NCBI GenBank assembly: GCA_032207245.1 | Contig: CM063510.1 | Coordinates: forward strand, 44,393,913 to 44,457,912 | Direction of reading: 5' to 3' | DNA from: Pardosa pseudoannulata | Taxonomy: Eukaryota; Arthropoda; Arachnida; Araneae; Lycosidae | Length of the DNA: 64,000 nt | Shown: positions 45,605 through 56,153 of the stretch, piece by piece | How the letters are laid out: each line of letters begins with the position of its first letter | Numbering within the stretch: the first letter of the stretch is position 1 | Position numbers and translations under genes: made by a program | The notes under the pieces: model-generated | The model's input: only the letters and a program-made list of their open reading frames with translations | The model's database searches: none | Told to the model about the DNA's origin: nothing

Positions 45605-47415
45605 ACTGACGTTTCGTCTTTCTCTCGATAGAAGCGTTGCTGTTCTGATCGTAACACAATGATATACATGGACGTGTCAGTGCGCGCAAAACGTGAAAAT
45701 GTTCAACAGTTCGGGGTAAAAGTTTTCTTTTTTTAGTTTCCCTCAATAATTCCCGGACCAACTTATTTTTTTCATTAAATTCACATTAGATTTTTTACAA
45801 ATTTATTATGTATATGATATTTTATATGGCGAAGCGAATGAATGCCAAGGTATGCAGTACTCATTCTGCAGTCTTTTATTTAAATAAAATTGAAGAAATT
45901 TCTGTGTCTGTTTGAGTACAAAGCGAAAATTGCTGAAAAAGTCGAAGTAAAAGTTTTATTATTTTACAGTAACAGTTCCCTGATCAATTTGGGCTCTTTT
46001 TTTTTTCTCAAAGTTCAAATTAGGTTTTTTTTCAGAATCATTATTTATACATGCATCATACATTACATTACTGATTTCATGGAAAAATCGTACGATCCGC
46101 AGGTAAGGATCATCTAAAAGCGGGAAAAAAATTTCTTTGAGTTGTTTTAAATGTTTTCAAAAATTTGTAAAGCATATCCCCAAATTTTTAAAATTTTCTA
46201 CATTTAGTCATTTTAGGACTCACGAAATGAGAATTCCTTTTTATATCTATAATCTCAAATAATAAATTCACTAATCTTAATTTAATACGTTATATCAGAA
46301 TAGAAAATAATTTATAAAGTGTTTTTATGAGGTAATATCACAGCACTAATTATGTATACAGAGACCGAAGGTTAGGCCCACAGCGACTAGTTTATTTTAT
46401 ATATAAATGAATGGATGGATGGATTTTTCCTCCCTGTCCTTTATACAAATCTACAATTTTGACAGATTTACTCAAAATTTAGTATGCTGTTCTTTTTAAT
46501 TTTTCTTTCGGGGTGGGGGGAGGGGGTTGTAGATTAGCCCTATTCGGTATATTTCGCTCTAAACACACCTTTTGACTCCTTTCTAGGGGTCACCTTTTTC
46601 CGTTTCTAGGAACTCTTTTTTAAGTCGCAAATCTATAATTTTTCATTGTAAAAACTATGTAACATTGTAATGTAAAAACTAATTTCTTTATTATTTTATT
46701 TCAAACGCAATCAATACCAGACGAATAATTTGTCGATAATACTTTATGGCGTCATAATTTAGCAAAAAATAAAATAGCCAGAAAATGTTTTTAAAAAATT
46801 ACAAATGACATCATATGATACACATTACTGGTTTTAACACTATTTAACAACCTTTAGCTCTCTTACATCATTCTCTGAAGTATTTAATTTATTCATTACT
46901 TTTTCGTGACTTATTCATTACTTTTAAGATATTCTACGATTAATTATATGCCTTGAATCGTTTAAATATTTCATATTTTCACACAGTTTAACTGAATAAT
47001 TTTTTAATTTATTTTGTTTTCAATTTTTACTAGGCAATAAAAGTTCTACTGTCAATAGTCTATTAACAAATGTAAAAGTTGGTATAATAACTGTTCAACA
47101 AATATAAGCAAAGAAAAAAATGCATGAAAAAAAAAATTTCTTAATGGCTTCGCTTAGCACATTTTACAAAATTTGAGGAAAGGTGACCAAATAGTGATTA
47201 CACATAATCAATTTTAAATCATATTTAACGGCTATATCATTTATTTTTGGTAATCTACAAAAATACCCTCCTATTAATAATGAATTTCTTTTTTGTATAC
47301 GAAGTATGTATTATTTTCTAACCATATAGCACCTAAAACCTGTGAAAATAAGGAATTAAACTAAATTTGAATTTAAATAGCACCTATGGTGCCCCTATTT
47401 ATAATAAATATATAT
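45605..47415. other. intron 4 spacer, no exon seen
   Basis: AT-rich intronic DNA. A G-rich tract GGGGTGGGGGGAGGGGG at about 46510-46526 could fold as a G-quadruplex. No element recognised otherwise. Confidence 0.45.
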
Positions 47416-47676
47416 TGTTAAATCCCTCTTGAGAATCTGTAGAGGGTATTCCTCGAACCCTATGTGGAGAGAGGATCCCCTCTGTTTTAGCCCGATTGTC
47501 GGGGAGAATTGCTGCTATTGCAATGGGAGTAAGAAGTACCTTTCTTCTCCTGCTTACAATACAGGCCATTAAAACACGGTTTTTGCTTAGTTTCAAATGA
47601 ACCAGTGTATTTTCTCTTTTTTTACTTACTTTTTGTGATCCTATCATTGTTTGGTTCCATCGCTGAGCTATCTGCA
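47416..47676 (+). repeat. 5' LTR of BEL/Pao element
   Basis: Starts TGTTAAATCCCTCTTGAGAA and ends GCTGAGCTATCTGCA, thus TG...CA. It aligns with the 3' LTR at 50145-50359 through AGAGGG, GCAAT-GGAGTAAGA, TTACAATACAG-CCATTAA, ATGAACCA-TGTAT and GATCCTATCATT. It is 46 bp longer than the 3' copy because of an internal segment near 47470-47500. Confidence 0.85.
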
Positions 47677-47716
47677 TTTTTTGGTCCGGTAGACCTGGAG
47701 GATAAATATTTTTAAT

Positions 47717-47842
47717 ATGAGTGATTTACTTAGTCTAAACCGCGCTCGTGGTACTTTAAAAACGAAAGTGACTCGTGTGAAATCTTCACTTGAAGATCTC
47801 GATACAACTCGAGAGGACTTAGTTATTGTGTTGGAACTGTAA
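47717..47842 (+). pseudogene. BEL/Pao gag N-terminal remnant
   Basis: The ATG starts MSDLLSLNRARGTLKTKVTR and the frame stops after 41 codons. L-S-L-RA-RGTLK-KVTR resembles the start of BEL/Pao Gag, which begins with a short basic helical segment. Downstream gag sequence is frameshifted and mostly deleted. Confidence 0.65.
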
Positions 47843-48059
47843 GTTTCAAAGATCAACTTGATAAAGGGTTCCCTTCCAGAACTTTCAAAAAGACACCTAT
47901 CCCGGAGACAAATTGGATCAAACTGCTGATTTAGAAGACACCTTCGATGATTTAGATGTACGTGTTAAATACCCCATTTCTAAATCAGAAACAAAAAGTG
48001 ATAAAGAGAATAATTTTACTACCCGGGAAGAGAGACTGGAAAGAATTAAATGATAATTT

Positions 48060-49620
48060 CGGTACAGCAGAAAAATGATTTAAGATACTCGTAAGATTAC
48101 AACGTGATAACATTTTACATGTTCAGTATGAAGAAATCTTTAAAGGATATTTGGGACAGGGAATAATTGAAAAGGTTTCCAACACAGTAAAACCTATAGA
48201 TAAACCTGTATTTTATCTACCACATCAAACTGTTTTTAGAAAAGATAGCGTAACAACTAAAATGAGAATTGTGTTATGATACTAGCTCTCATGAACCTGG
48301 ACACTTGTCTTAAGTGACTGTTTTTGGTCAGGCATCAATTTAAACTCTAACATTTTTGCTTTATTAATCTTATTTCGCCTGAATAAAGTTGCCTTTTTAA
48401 CTGATGAGGAAAAGGCCTTCCTTCAGATAATTGTAGGCAGAAAAAGAGATGCAGTCAGATTCCTGTTCACAGACGACAGAGCGGTTAAAGATGAGAGCAT
48501 AAAAATGTAAATTTTTCTCTTTAAAAGAATATTGTTTGGTGTCAATGCTAGCCCATTCTTACTAGTACCAACAATAAAAAAGCACCTAGAAATTTATCGA
48601 GAAAGGTATCCTTCCGCTAAAATTTCTGGACAACTGTTATGTCGACGACCTCATCACTGAAGACAACATCACAGATGCTTCAGAAATTTCACGGGAATCG
48701 CTATGAAAAGTGCAGCCATGAACTTCCGAAAATGGGTATTCAAATGGCCCCTATTTGATGCGCAAGGGGAAATGTGAAGACTTTATTACCCATCCGTATT
48801 ATTCGGCAGATTGTGCAGAAATATTACACAGAGTCCTAGGCCTCTCTTGGAATATTCAGGAAGACAACCTTTCCTTACACATAAAGAACCTTCTAGAATT
48901 CTTGAATCAAAAGAATACAAAACGATACTTACTGCAGGCTGCAGGAAGAATCTTTGATCCAATTGGATTTCTAACATCTTATAACATTAGAGTGAAATGC
49001 CTTTTTCAGGAATTGTAACAAAGAAAGTTATCCTGGGATACTGAAATTTCAGATGACATTAAAATATCTATGGACACAGTGGTGTTCAGAACTAAATTAT
49101 TAGAATTGCATGTTCCAAGATTTGTTCTTGACTTATCGATAAATAGTGGTTAAAATCTACAGTTTCTCTGATGCTAGTCAGAATGTCTACGGTGCAGCTG
49201 TTTATCTAAGAGTAAAGGACGAGTGTAGTGTGACAGTTCATCTTGTGCTTTTTAAGAGCAGAGCTCCACCGCTAAAAAAACTTTACTTGCCAAAACTGGA
49301 CTTCCTAGGTGCCTTACTTGCTGTTCGTTTGACCAGTGAAGTCAAATGAGTAATTGATAGTAAAAAGATATTCACTTTCTTATGAACCGATTCTCAGATA
49401 ACTCTACTGGATTATGTAGTAGAAAATGAAAACCCTTTGTGGCAAACCGTGTCAACGAAATCGAGCAAAACCTCGCCAGATTACGGTTCTGTTGCACAGG
49501 TAAAGACAATCTAACAGACCTCCTTACTTGTGGAATTAGTGCTGAAGTTCTCTTGGAAAGAGAGCAGTGATGGACTGGACCGACATTTTTAACCGAAATG
49601 AACTTGCCGAGATGTAACAC
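48060..49620 (+). pseudogene. BEL/Pao pol remnant (RT, RNase H and start of downstream region)
   Basis: Frames in order include an RT stretch (FLTDEEKAFLQIIV and FLFTDDRAVKDE, 48380-48500), then VLGLSWNIQEDNLSLH and YLLQAAGRIFDPIGFLTSYN (48755-49018), typical of the Pao RT connection. RNase H follows (VKIYSFSDASQNVYGAAVYL, with LYLPKLDFLGALLAVRL, 49146-49349), and then PFVAKRVNEIEQNL and DLLTCGISAEVLLE (about 49430-49560). Multiple stops and frame changes make it non-functional. Confidence 0.85.
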
Positions 49621-50144
49621 ACCTGTAATAGTTCCAGAAAAGAACTATTGTTACGAACCAGAAAAAGCTGTTCTAATGTTTCCTTAATATAGCCCAACCA
49701 TTTAGTGAAAATGCTCTTTTGCTTAAAATTCTTAATATCAATAGCAATTAACATACAAAGCATTTTAACATATTTTCAGGTTTATGCACAACATGAGACA
49801 ACCTAGTGAGAAAAGAAAGGGTGAAGAGGTTTGGTCGCTGGTTCTTAATTAGTAATGATTTTAATAAAATAAATGATGGACTGTAGCTCTTGTCCACTAT
49901 TGGCGGTTTTTACAAAACAAAAGTGAACAAAGGATAACTTCACACTTAGAGAAATTGAAATTGGAGACATATGGATTATAAGATGTTCAAAAAGGTGAGT
50001 TTTCAGCTGAAATAAGAAAAATTGAGCCTGACTTGGGTAACAGCAAATTAGCTGTACTGAATTGTTTAATTTGCTTGCATTACTGTTTGTATCATGTTAA
50101 AAATTTAAGTTTATTGAAATTATGTAATTTCAATTGAAGGGGAG

Positions 50145-50359
50145 TGTTAAATCCCCCTTGAGAATTTGTAGAGGGCTCTCCTCTAACCCAACGTGGGGAG
50201 AACTGCTGCCTTTGCAATAGGAGTAAGATGTGCCTTTCGTCTTCTTACAATACAGTCCATTAATAAGCTTTTTTGTTAAGTTTTACATGAACCAATGTAT
50301 TTAATTTACATGCCTTTTGGGATCCTATCATTTTTGGATCTATCACTGAGCTATCTACA
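50145..50359 (+). repeat. 3' LTR of BEL/Pao element
   Basis: Starts TGTTAAATCCCCCTTGAGAA just after a polypurine tract and ends CACTGAGCTATCTACA. Diverged pair of 47416-47676. Confidence 0.85.
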
Positions 50360-50718
50360 CACACAAATATATATATATAGTAGAAGGTGATAAGAAATGA
50401 AAGCAAAGCAAAAGATAGAACTATAAAACAAAAGTTTAATGATGTGTCTCTGAGAAGTAACCATAATCATTAAACAAAATGATTGTCTCTGAAAAATGTG
50501 ATCTATTAAATAAAAACATCTTGATATTGTACAATCATTATAAGTAAAATAAATAAAAGATCTCATGCTTCAACACTAAGTAATGATGCGCTAGACAAGA
50601 TAACAGTTTAAGAAGCTAATGGCTAGTATAGTCAGTGAAATAGAAGATGAAACCAGGGAATTAAAATATGTAAATCATCATCAAAATGCCAAAAACTAAA
50701 ACATAAATATATTATGGC

Positions 50719-50877
50719 TGCTATCATATTACAGTCAAGATATGTCACAGGTGACTTCTGCATCAAAATGACATTGGATATGGGAATTTAGGAAATCAAA
50801 TTCCCATCTCTGGCAACTTCTGACATCATTTTGATGCAGAAGTCGCCTGTGAATATCTTGACTGCAGTATGGTAGCA
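50719..50877. mobile_element. 159-bp palindromic MITE
   Basis: TGCTATCATATTACAGTCAA at the left end is inverted at the right end (minus-strand TGCTACCATACTGCAGTCAA). The pairing continues through AGATAT-TCACAGG-GACTTC and TGCATCAAAATGA. The centre (GGGAATTTAGGAAATCAAAT, then TCCC) is itself a small inverted repeat, so nearly the whole element folds as one hairpin. It lies in astacin intron 4. Confidence 0.85.
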
Positions 50878-51009
50878 CTATATAACACTAAATCATTACT
50901 CTAAATCCCAAGCATAAAATAAGTTACATTAATTATACATGAATGTGTGTTTAAATAAATAAATAAATAAATATACATACATATATATATATATATATAT
51001 ATTTGGTTG

Positions 51010-51375
51010 TTTATACAACCAAAATTCAACACTCAAAGATCTTATGTGGACTTACCACAGTGTTACACATTGTAAAAAGATTGACACCAAACAACACATA
51101 AGCAGAGAAATTCACATGTGGGGCAGATTTTTTGTAGAAACACTGTACAAAATGCACACGTTTAGTATGTTCATCAGCAAGTTGTAAATGATCTCTTTAG
51201 ATAAGAAAGGTGTAAAAGAAGTCAGTGTTCGAAACGCGCTGGATACTGCTAGAATAATTCTTATTTGAGAGGCAATTGCATATATGTTGGTTCTTGGATT
51301 AGTCTCCATGGCATCCAACACACTTTCTTCACCAATGACTGAGTGTATGGATCGTGGCCTGCCACTTCTAAATCA
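51010..51375 (-). pseudogene. mariner/IS630-superfamily transposase fragment (linker and N-terminal catalytic part)
   Basis: The minus strand reads GRPRSIHSVIGEESVLDAME then TNPRTNIYAIASQI (linker and second HTH). After a frameshift it gives HLQLADEHTKRVHF, VQCFYKKSAPHVNFSAYVLF. This is the order found in arthropod transposases that continue LL-DY-AR--F--W and F---V-FTDE. The catalytic Asp has been lost (FGVNLF). It lies in astacin intron 4. Confidence 0.65.
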
Positions 51376-52603
51376 TACATACTAATACAAATTTCAACAT
51401 AGACATGCAAACAAATTATGGTGTATTTGATGTATGGGAAGTGTTCTTGATAAATAGGTGTAGTAGTTTTCATCCATTGCCCTATGCTATTTCATACACT
51501 AAATGCATGTCTACGAGCTCATCGATTGTATACTGTTTCATGCTCTTTGTGTACTAACTACTGCTTGAATGAAGGAATCCCCATTGTCTTCTTGAGCACA
51601 CTAATTTACAGAACCACCTGGCAGCATTTGAAGAACATGGAACGACATTTGAACAGTGAGCTTGCAGACATGCACTTAGTATACACTATTTGCATTCATT
51701 TTGTTCACTTAATGTTGCAAATCACTCTCCTTTCCCATCTTCAACCTCTGCTACATCTTACCCTCGATGTTCCCACTCATGGGTTCCTATGCAATTCTTT
51801 ACTATTTATTTTTAGCATATTCATACAATGATTTAATATTTTTATAACACATTAAGCATATTTATAATTTTTTTTATCAGTCAATTACAGTGAATTGTTC
51901 TTTAAGTTATCTACTGTTCTTTTTTCGATAAATGTAGAAATTTTCAATCCCTCCATAAGTTAATAAAATTAAACAAACAGCAATAAATTTAACTCAAAAT
52001 CACTAAAAGTTGATGGGTATGTCATTCTAATATTTTTAAATTATTTCTTATAACGGGGGTGATTGTACCTCTAAGTAAAAAAGCTTGAAATTTATATCAA
52101 TTGCAATCAAAAACCCTGAATTAAAAAAAGTTATTTAAATAAAACAAAAAATTGCATGCTACTAATTTTAGATTTAATACACACATCTACAAAAGTTGTA
52201 AGAATGTATCAGTGTAATCAATCTTATGCAAATCAATCAACACCCATTCTGTGGTCAAAGCTCATAGTTTAGCTGATCACCTCTTCTCTTTTACTCACTA
52301 TGATGACAGGAAATGCTGACTGCAATAGAAAACTCGCTTTCTGCAGCTGAAACAAGTGATAATGAAAGTTTCACAGGAAGCCTTTTTTATTTATTTGAAA
52401 ATCTTGCTTCTTTGAATTCAAACTACCATGGTGGAAAACTTCAACCTTGAAGGAATAATTATTTCCAAACCAGGAAGAATAATGGAAAAAAAATGGAATT
52501 CCAGGTTACCCATGGAGCAAAATCCTCTTAGTTATAACATAAAACTCTGATAAGAATTCAATTCAAAATCTTTCAAATCTAATTCAAAAATTTACTTGTG
52601 TAG
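51376..52603. other. end of astacin intron 4, no exon seen
   Basis: The 115-codon plus frame at 51484-51831 is Leu/His-rich and has no recognisable domain or splice frame. From here rightward CpG becomes visibly rare. Confidence 0.45.
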
Positions 52604-52779
52604 ATGCTACTCAAAGGTGGGTAAAACAGGTGGAGTCCAGGCACTCTCGTTTGGCAATGGATGCTTTCAACACCCGACTTTGGTGCATGAATTAGGACAC
52701 ACTTTGGGATTCTTTCATGAACACACAAGGTCTGACCGAGATGATTATCTGAACATCCATTGGAGTGCTATTATGAATA
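52604..52779 (+). CDS. Astacin-like secreted metalloprotease, exon 5 (zinc-binding active site)
   Basis: The acceptor TTACTTGTGTAG precedes ATGC and the donor is AATA|GTAAGT; phase 2 to phase 1, 176 nt. It encodes CYSKVGKTGG, GNGCF and HELGHTLGFFHEHTRSDRD. HELGHTLGFFH is the HExxHxxGxxH zinc site, with three His ligands and the Glu general base. The Glu after the third His is the residue that holds the mature N terminus. GCYS and GNGC supply the second disulfide. All catalytic residues are intact. CpG is scarce (three in 176 nt), unlike exons 3 and 4. Confidence 0.96.
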
Positions 52780-54068
52780 GTAAGTATATTTCAGCTCATA
52801 TGAATCAAAATTATGTTTGACAATTTTTTTTTTCTTCAGTCCTAACAAAATACCTTACTCAAAATAAGCAAGATGATTAATAATTAAATATGTTCCAGTA
52901 ACAGAAGAGTAAAAACTATGATTTCTGTTTGGTCGACTGAGCAAAAATAAATATTCCGAATGTAGAAAAGCTATATGCTGAATGTCAATGTTATATTTAC
53001 AGATTGCCAACAAACTATTAGAATCAACTTCAGGGAGTTTCTGAGGTAAACTACCATCTTACTTAAGGTGAACCTAATTCTGTTAAAAATATAACAAATA
53101 CATCTGTCTCTGTAGGGACGGGCTTAGACTGTAGACAAGATAAGTGAGTGCCTTAATGACAAAATGTAGAAGTGGCAAAACTGAACTAGAATGGAAATTA
53201 AATTATTGGTCTATAAAGGTAATATATTAAACAGTATTTTACTGTATAGTATGAATAGCTTAGTTTTTATTAAAACATTTTAAAGTTTTTAAGCTTGGAG
53301 GCAAAGAACTTTTGGGGTTTGCCTAGGGTGGCAAAAAAGATATTAGCCATGATCTCTGCTTTATGAGAATTTTTATTCAACTGAAAACAATAATGGAAGA
53401 CTAGGAACTTATTTCAGTGACTAAAAATGAGTTATGCCCTTATTACTCAGAGTAACTATCATACAAGAAACACCTAGGAACATGTTAATTTATGAAAAAG
53501 AGAGGGAGCCACACACAAAGGGAGGGAAATAAAGAAAAGAAAATTTTGAGATGAAGTAGGGAAGTGTTGCCGCAACTATTTGGTTTTATTCAATGAGAGG
53601 TCTTGAAAAGCTAATGTCCTGATCTTTTGACATAGCAGATAGTGATGACTGCAATTTGGTGCAAATGATTGTAGTAATAGAATCAATTTATAGAAAAAAA
53701 AGACACATTTAAGACAAAGTATACTTTGTTTCTTGTGAAAATGTAGAAATAATGATAATATAACAGCAACTCTGCAATCAGTTGTGGATAGGAGAAAAGA
53801 TAAGAAGTTTCGGGTTACAAAAACTACTCTATGTAATACTAGTATTTACACAACTAAAGATTGTTGGTTGGTGGCTACATATATAGTTGTATGAATTTGA
53901 AACTATTTTTAAACTGTGAAATGAAATTACTTTTAAAAAATGTTACGATAAAGTAAATGGTATTTTATTTTTTTAAAACAAAGTTGCCAGGGCAAAAGAA
54001 TTCTAACATACAGGCAGTAAATATACACTCCTCAGAAAATGTTTTAACTTAAATGTATTCTATTCTAG
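52780..54068. other. astacin intron 5
   Basis: AT-rich 1.3-kb intron with no recognised element; ends TATTCTAG before exon 6. Confidence 0.8.
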
Positions 54069-54310
54069 GTGCTAAAGATCAGTTCTATAAACTACTTCCC
54101 CAGGAGAACCGGATATTGGATACTTTTGACTATGATTCTGTCATGTTATATGGTGAAAGGACTTTCTCTAAAGATGGTTGGACCAAAACTATGACAGCCA
54201 AACAGGAAGGAAAGAAACTTAAAGATGTTTATGATAAGCCTGGACTCAGTGAAAGTGATGTTAAGAGAGTGAACAAGCTGTATGAATGCAAGTTAGTGAC
54301 ATATCTTTAA
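54069..54310 (+). CDS. Astacin-like secreted metalloprotease, exon 6 (Met-turn and C terminus)
   Basis: The acceptor AAATGTATTCTATTCTAG opens it in phase 1 and it ends at TAA 54308-54310 (242 nt). It encodes FDYDSVMLYGERTFSKDG, holding the Met-turn SVMLY with the tyrosine that acts as fifth zinc ligand in astacins, and later LSESDVKRVNKLYEC with the last conserved cysteine. Six residues follow that cysteine. There is no EGF, CUB or MAM domain, so the enzyme has the minimal architecture typical of secreted spider and crustacean astacins rather than of tolloid or meprin. It has one CpG in 242 nt. Confidence 0.95.
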
Positions 54311-54865
54311 AATGGACTAAACCTGAATATGTTTGTTGTATACATCAGTTGAAATATTAAATAGATATACAAAAGTCAAAATCTCTCTTAAATTTGCAAA
54401 TGACAAAGAATCAATCATATGTTATTTCTGTGAAGACCTTATTCCATGTTAACTTATATGTGATGAATAAGCAATCAATTCAGTTTGTGATTCTTTTTCC
54501 TGATGAAAAATGCATAGATATCATGTGTGACAGCAAATAATTTTCAACCTAACTATCTTGGTTTATATTGACATATTATAAGGCCTTTAAAGAGTTGAAA
54601 ATTTTTTCACTAACACACAAGATATCTGAACTTTCTACAATGGGAAAAGGAAACACAAGCTGAATCTATTGCTTTTTCAATGCATACAGGTTGACACATG
54701 TTAAGATCTTAAGACATTTATGTTACAGTCTTGTAAATAATTAAAATAATGGCTTTGCAACAATACTTCAAAAAATATGTAACTTACATAATATTCAGCA
54801 TAGCTTTTTTATAAAACCATGAACATAATGCAAAGATTGTTCCAATTCTGTGACTTATTCTGTAT

Positions 54866-54871
54866 AATAAA
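54866..54871 (+). terminator. polyadenylation signal AATAAA, astacin gene
   Basis: The first AATAAA hexamer noticed downstream of the astacin stop, giving a 3' UTR of about 570 nt. Assigned by position. Confidence 0.6.
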
Positions 54872-54983
54872 GTTGCAACTTTGAATACTACACAAATATT
54901 GATAAGAGATAGTAAAATTGGTACCTGAAAAAAAAATTCAGTGTAATATAGAAATTAAAATGATTTGAACTAACACAAAATCT

Positions 54984-54989
54984 TTTATT
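54984..54989 (-). terminator. SMC4: polyadenylation signal AATAAA, SMC4
   Basis: Minus-strand AATAAA (plus TTTATT) about 100 nt after the SMC4 stop codon. It faces the astacin signal at 54866-54871. Confidence 0.7.
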
Positions 54990-55088
54990 AGAATATGCCT
55001 GTTAAAAGACTTAAACACCGTATCCAAAATGTAAAATTAAAAGCAGTTTATGATGACAACTATTTACAAGTGATGATGAGAATCCCAC

Positions 55089-55247
55089 TTATCTTCCAGC
55101 ATCTTCAAATTTCCATCTAGATGCACCACTAATACTAACATGCTTAGAACAATTATTTGTTTTATATATGCCAATCAGATGATCTGACAGCTCATTCATT
55201 ATGTTACGCAGGGAAACGATAATAAATTGAGTGTTTTTAGTACGTTC
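55089..55247 (-). CDS. SMC4: SMC4 (condensin ATPase subunit), last exon
   Basis: The minus-strand acceptor TTCTTTGCAG precedes GAACG; phase 0 to the stop at 55091-55089 (159 nt). It encodes ERTKNTQFIIVSLRNIMNEL, then SDHLIGIYKT and a short tail. TKNAQFI-ISLRN--FE-SDRLIGIYKT is the conserved C-terminal end of SMC4 proteins, containing the D/H-loop side of the ATPase head. Confidence 0.95.
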   Translation of the reverse strand, partial: ERTKNTQFIIVSLRNIMNELSDHLIGIYKTNNCSKHVSISGASRWKFEDAGR

Positions 55248-55969
55248 CTGCAAAGAAAACAACCATATTAAAATATTAGATTAATCAACAAAATACAAAC
55301 ACATAAAATCCTTAAAATGTTAACTAAATATCCTTTAACTAGTTAAAATATCGTAAAGGGCTCATAAACAAGTCAAGTTCAATTTTAATAATATTTATTC
55401 CTTTTATTTTTATTTTAAGAACGAAAATATGTTCTGAAGATTAAAAGAGATAGTATATAAATTACAGAAGAATATCATTTCAATAATAATATACACATAT
55501 ATATACTAGAGAAGGGATGGCTAAATGGTAACTCCCAAGTGACATACAGCCTTTCAATAAAATTTTGCAACAAATATAACATTTATTATATTAAATATCT
55601 TATTTGAATGATTTACTGATTATCATTATAATTATTCATGCACATTTATAAATTTTTAACTGCTATATTGTTGATTTATGATAATTATTAAAAATAAGTA
55701 TTGTTTTAATTTTCACCCTAAATATATAGTATATGAGTGCAGTGTATGTCATATGATGCATTATGCTTCTAATGTGGTCACTGCAAGGCCTTTTTTTAGC
55801 TACCCAGAATACTACATAGAATTTCAAAATTAAAAGAATACAAGCTACTTAATTTGTTTATGAAGACAAAATTTTATTAATTTATTTACAAATTAGAAAT
55901 ATCTAAGAAAAAACTTGAATACAGAGTTACATCTAAGAAAATAATTTAAATCCAAAACAGAATACTTAC

Positions 55970-56153
55970 TTTGAGATAAAATCCAACAATTGCAACATTT
56001 CGAACATCTAAAGCAGCATCAATTTCATCCATGACATAAAATGGGGTGGGTCGATAGTAATGCAAAGCAAAAACTAAGGCAAGTGAACTCAATGTTTTCT
56101 CCCCTCCTGACAAATTTCGCATAAACTTCCAGGATTTTCTTGGTGGACGCACA
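55970..56153 (-). CDS. SMC4: SMC4, penultimate exon (ABC signature and Walker B)
   Basis: The acceptor TTCTTTATAG precedes TGTGCG; the donor is CTCAAA|GTAAGT; phase 2 to phase 0 (184 nt). It encodes SVRPPRKSWKFMRNLSGGEK, then TLSSLALVFALHYYRP and TPFYVMDEIDAALD. LSGGEKT is the ABC signature and FYVMDEIDAALD the Walker B with its catalytic Glu. SVRPPKKSWK and the exact neighbourhood point to SMC4 rather than SMC1, 2 or 3. In condensin this head dimerises with SMC2 and hydrolyses ATP during DNA loop extrusion. Confidence 0.97.

Larger units (their letters stand above)
47416..50359 (+). mobile_element. BEL/Pao LTR retrotransposon, about 2.9 kb, internally deleted
   Basis: Two LTRs (47416-47676 and 50145-50359), a gag start at 47717, a broken pol at 48060-49620 and a purine-rich tract GAAGGGGAG directly before the 3' LTR give a complete layout. 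Complete BEL/Pao elements are usually 5-7 kb, so about half is missing, including most of gag and the integrase. LTR divergence suggests an old insertion. It lies in astacin intron 4, same strand as the gene. Confidence 0.87.

Noticed and set aside
51484..51831. 115-codon plus-strand ORF in astacin intron 4
   Set aside because: No domain, no splice signals that would put it in phase with exons 4 and 5, and biased Leu/His composition typical of random CT-rich frames.
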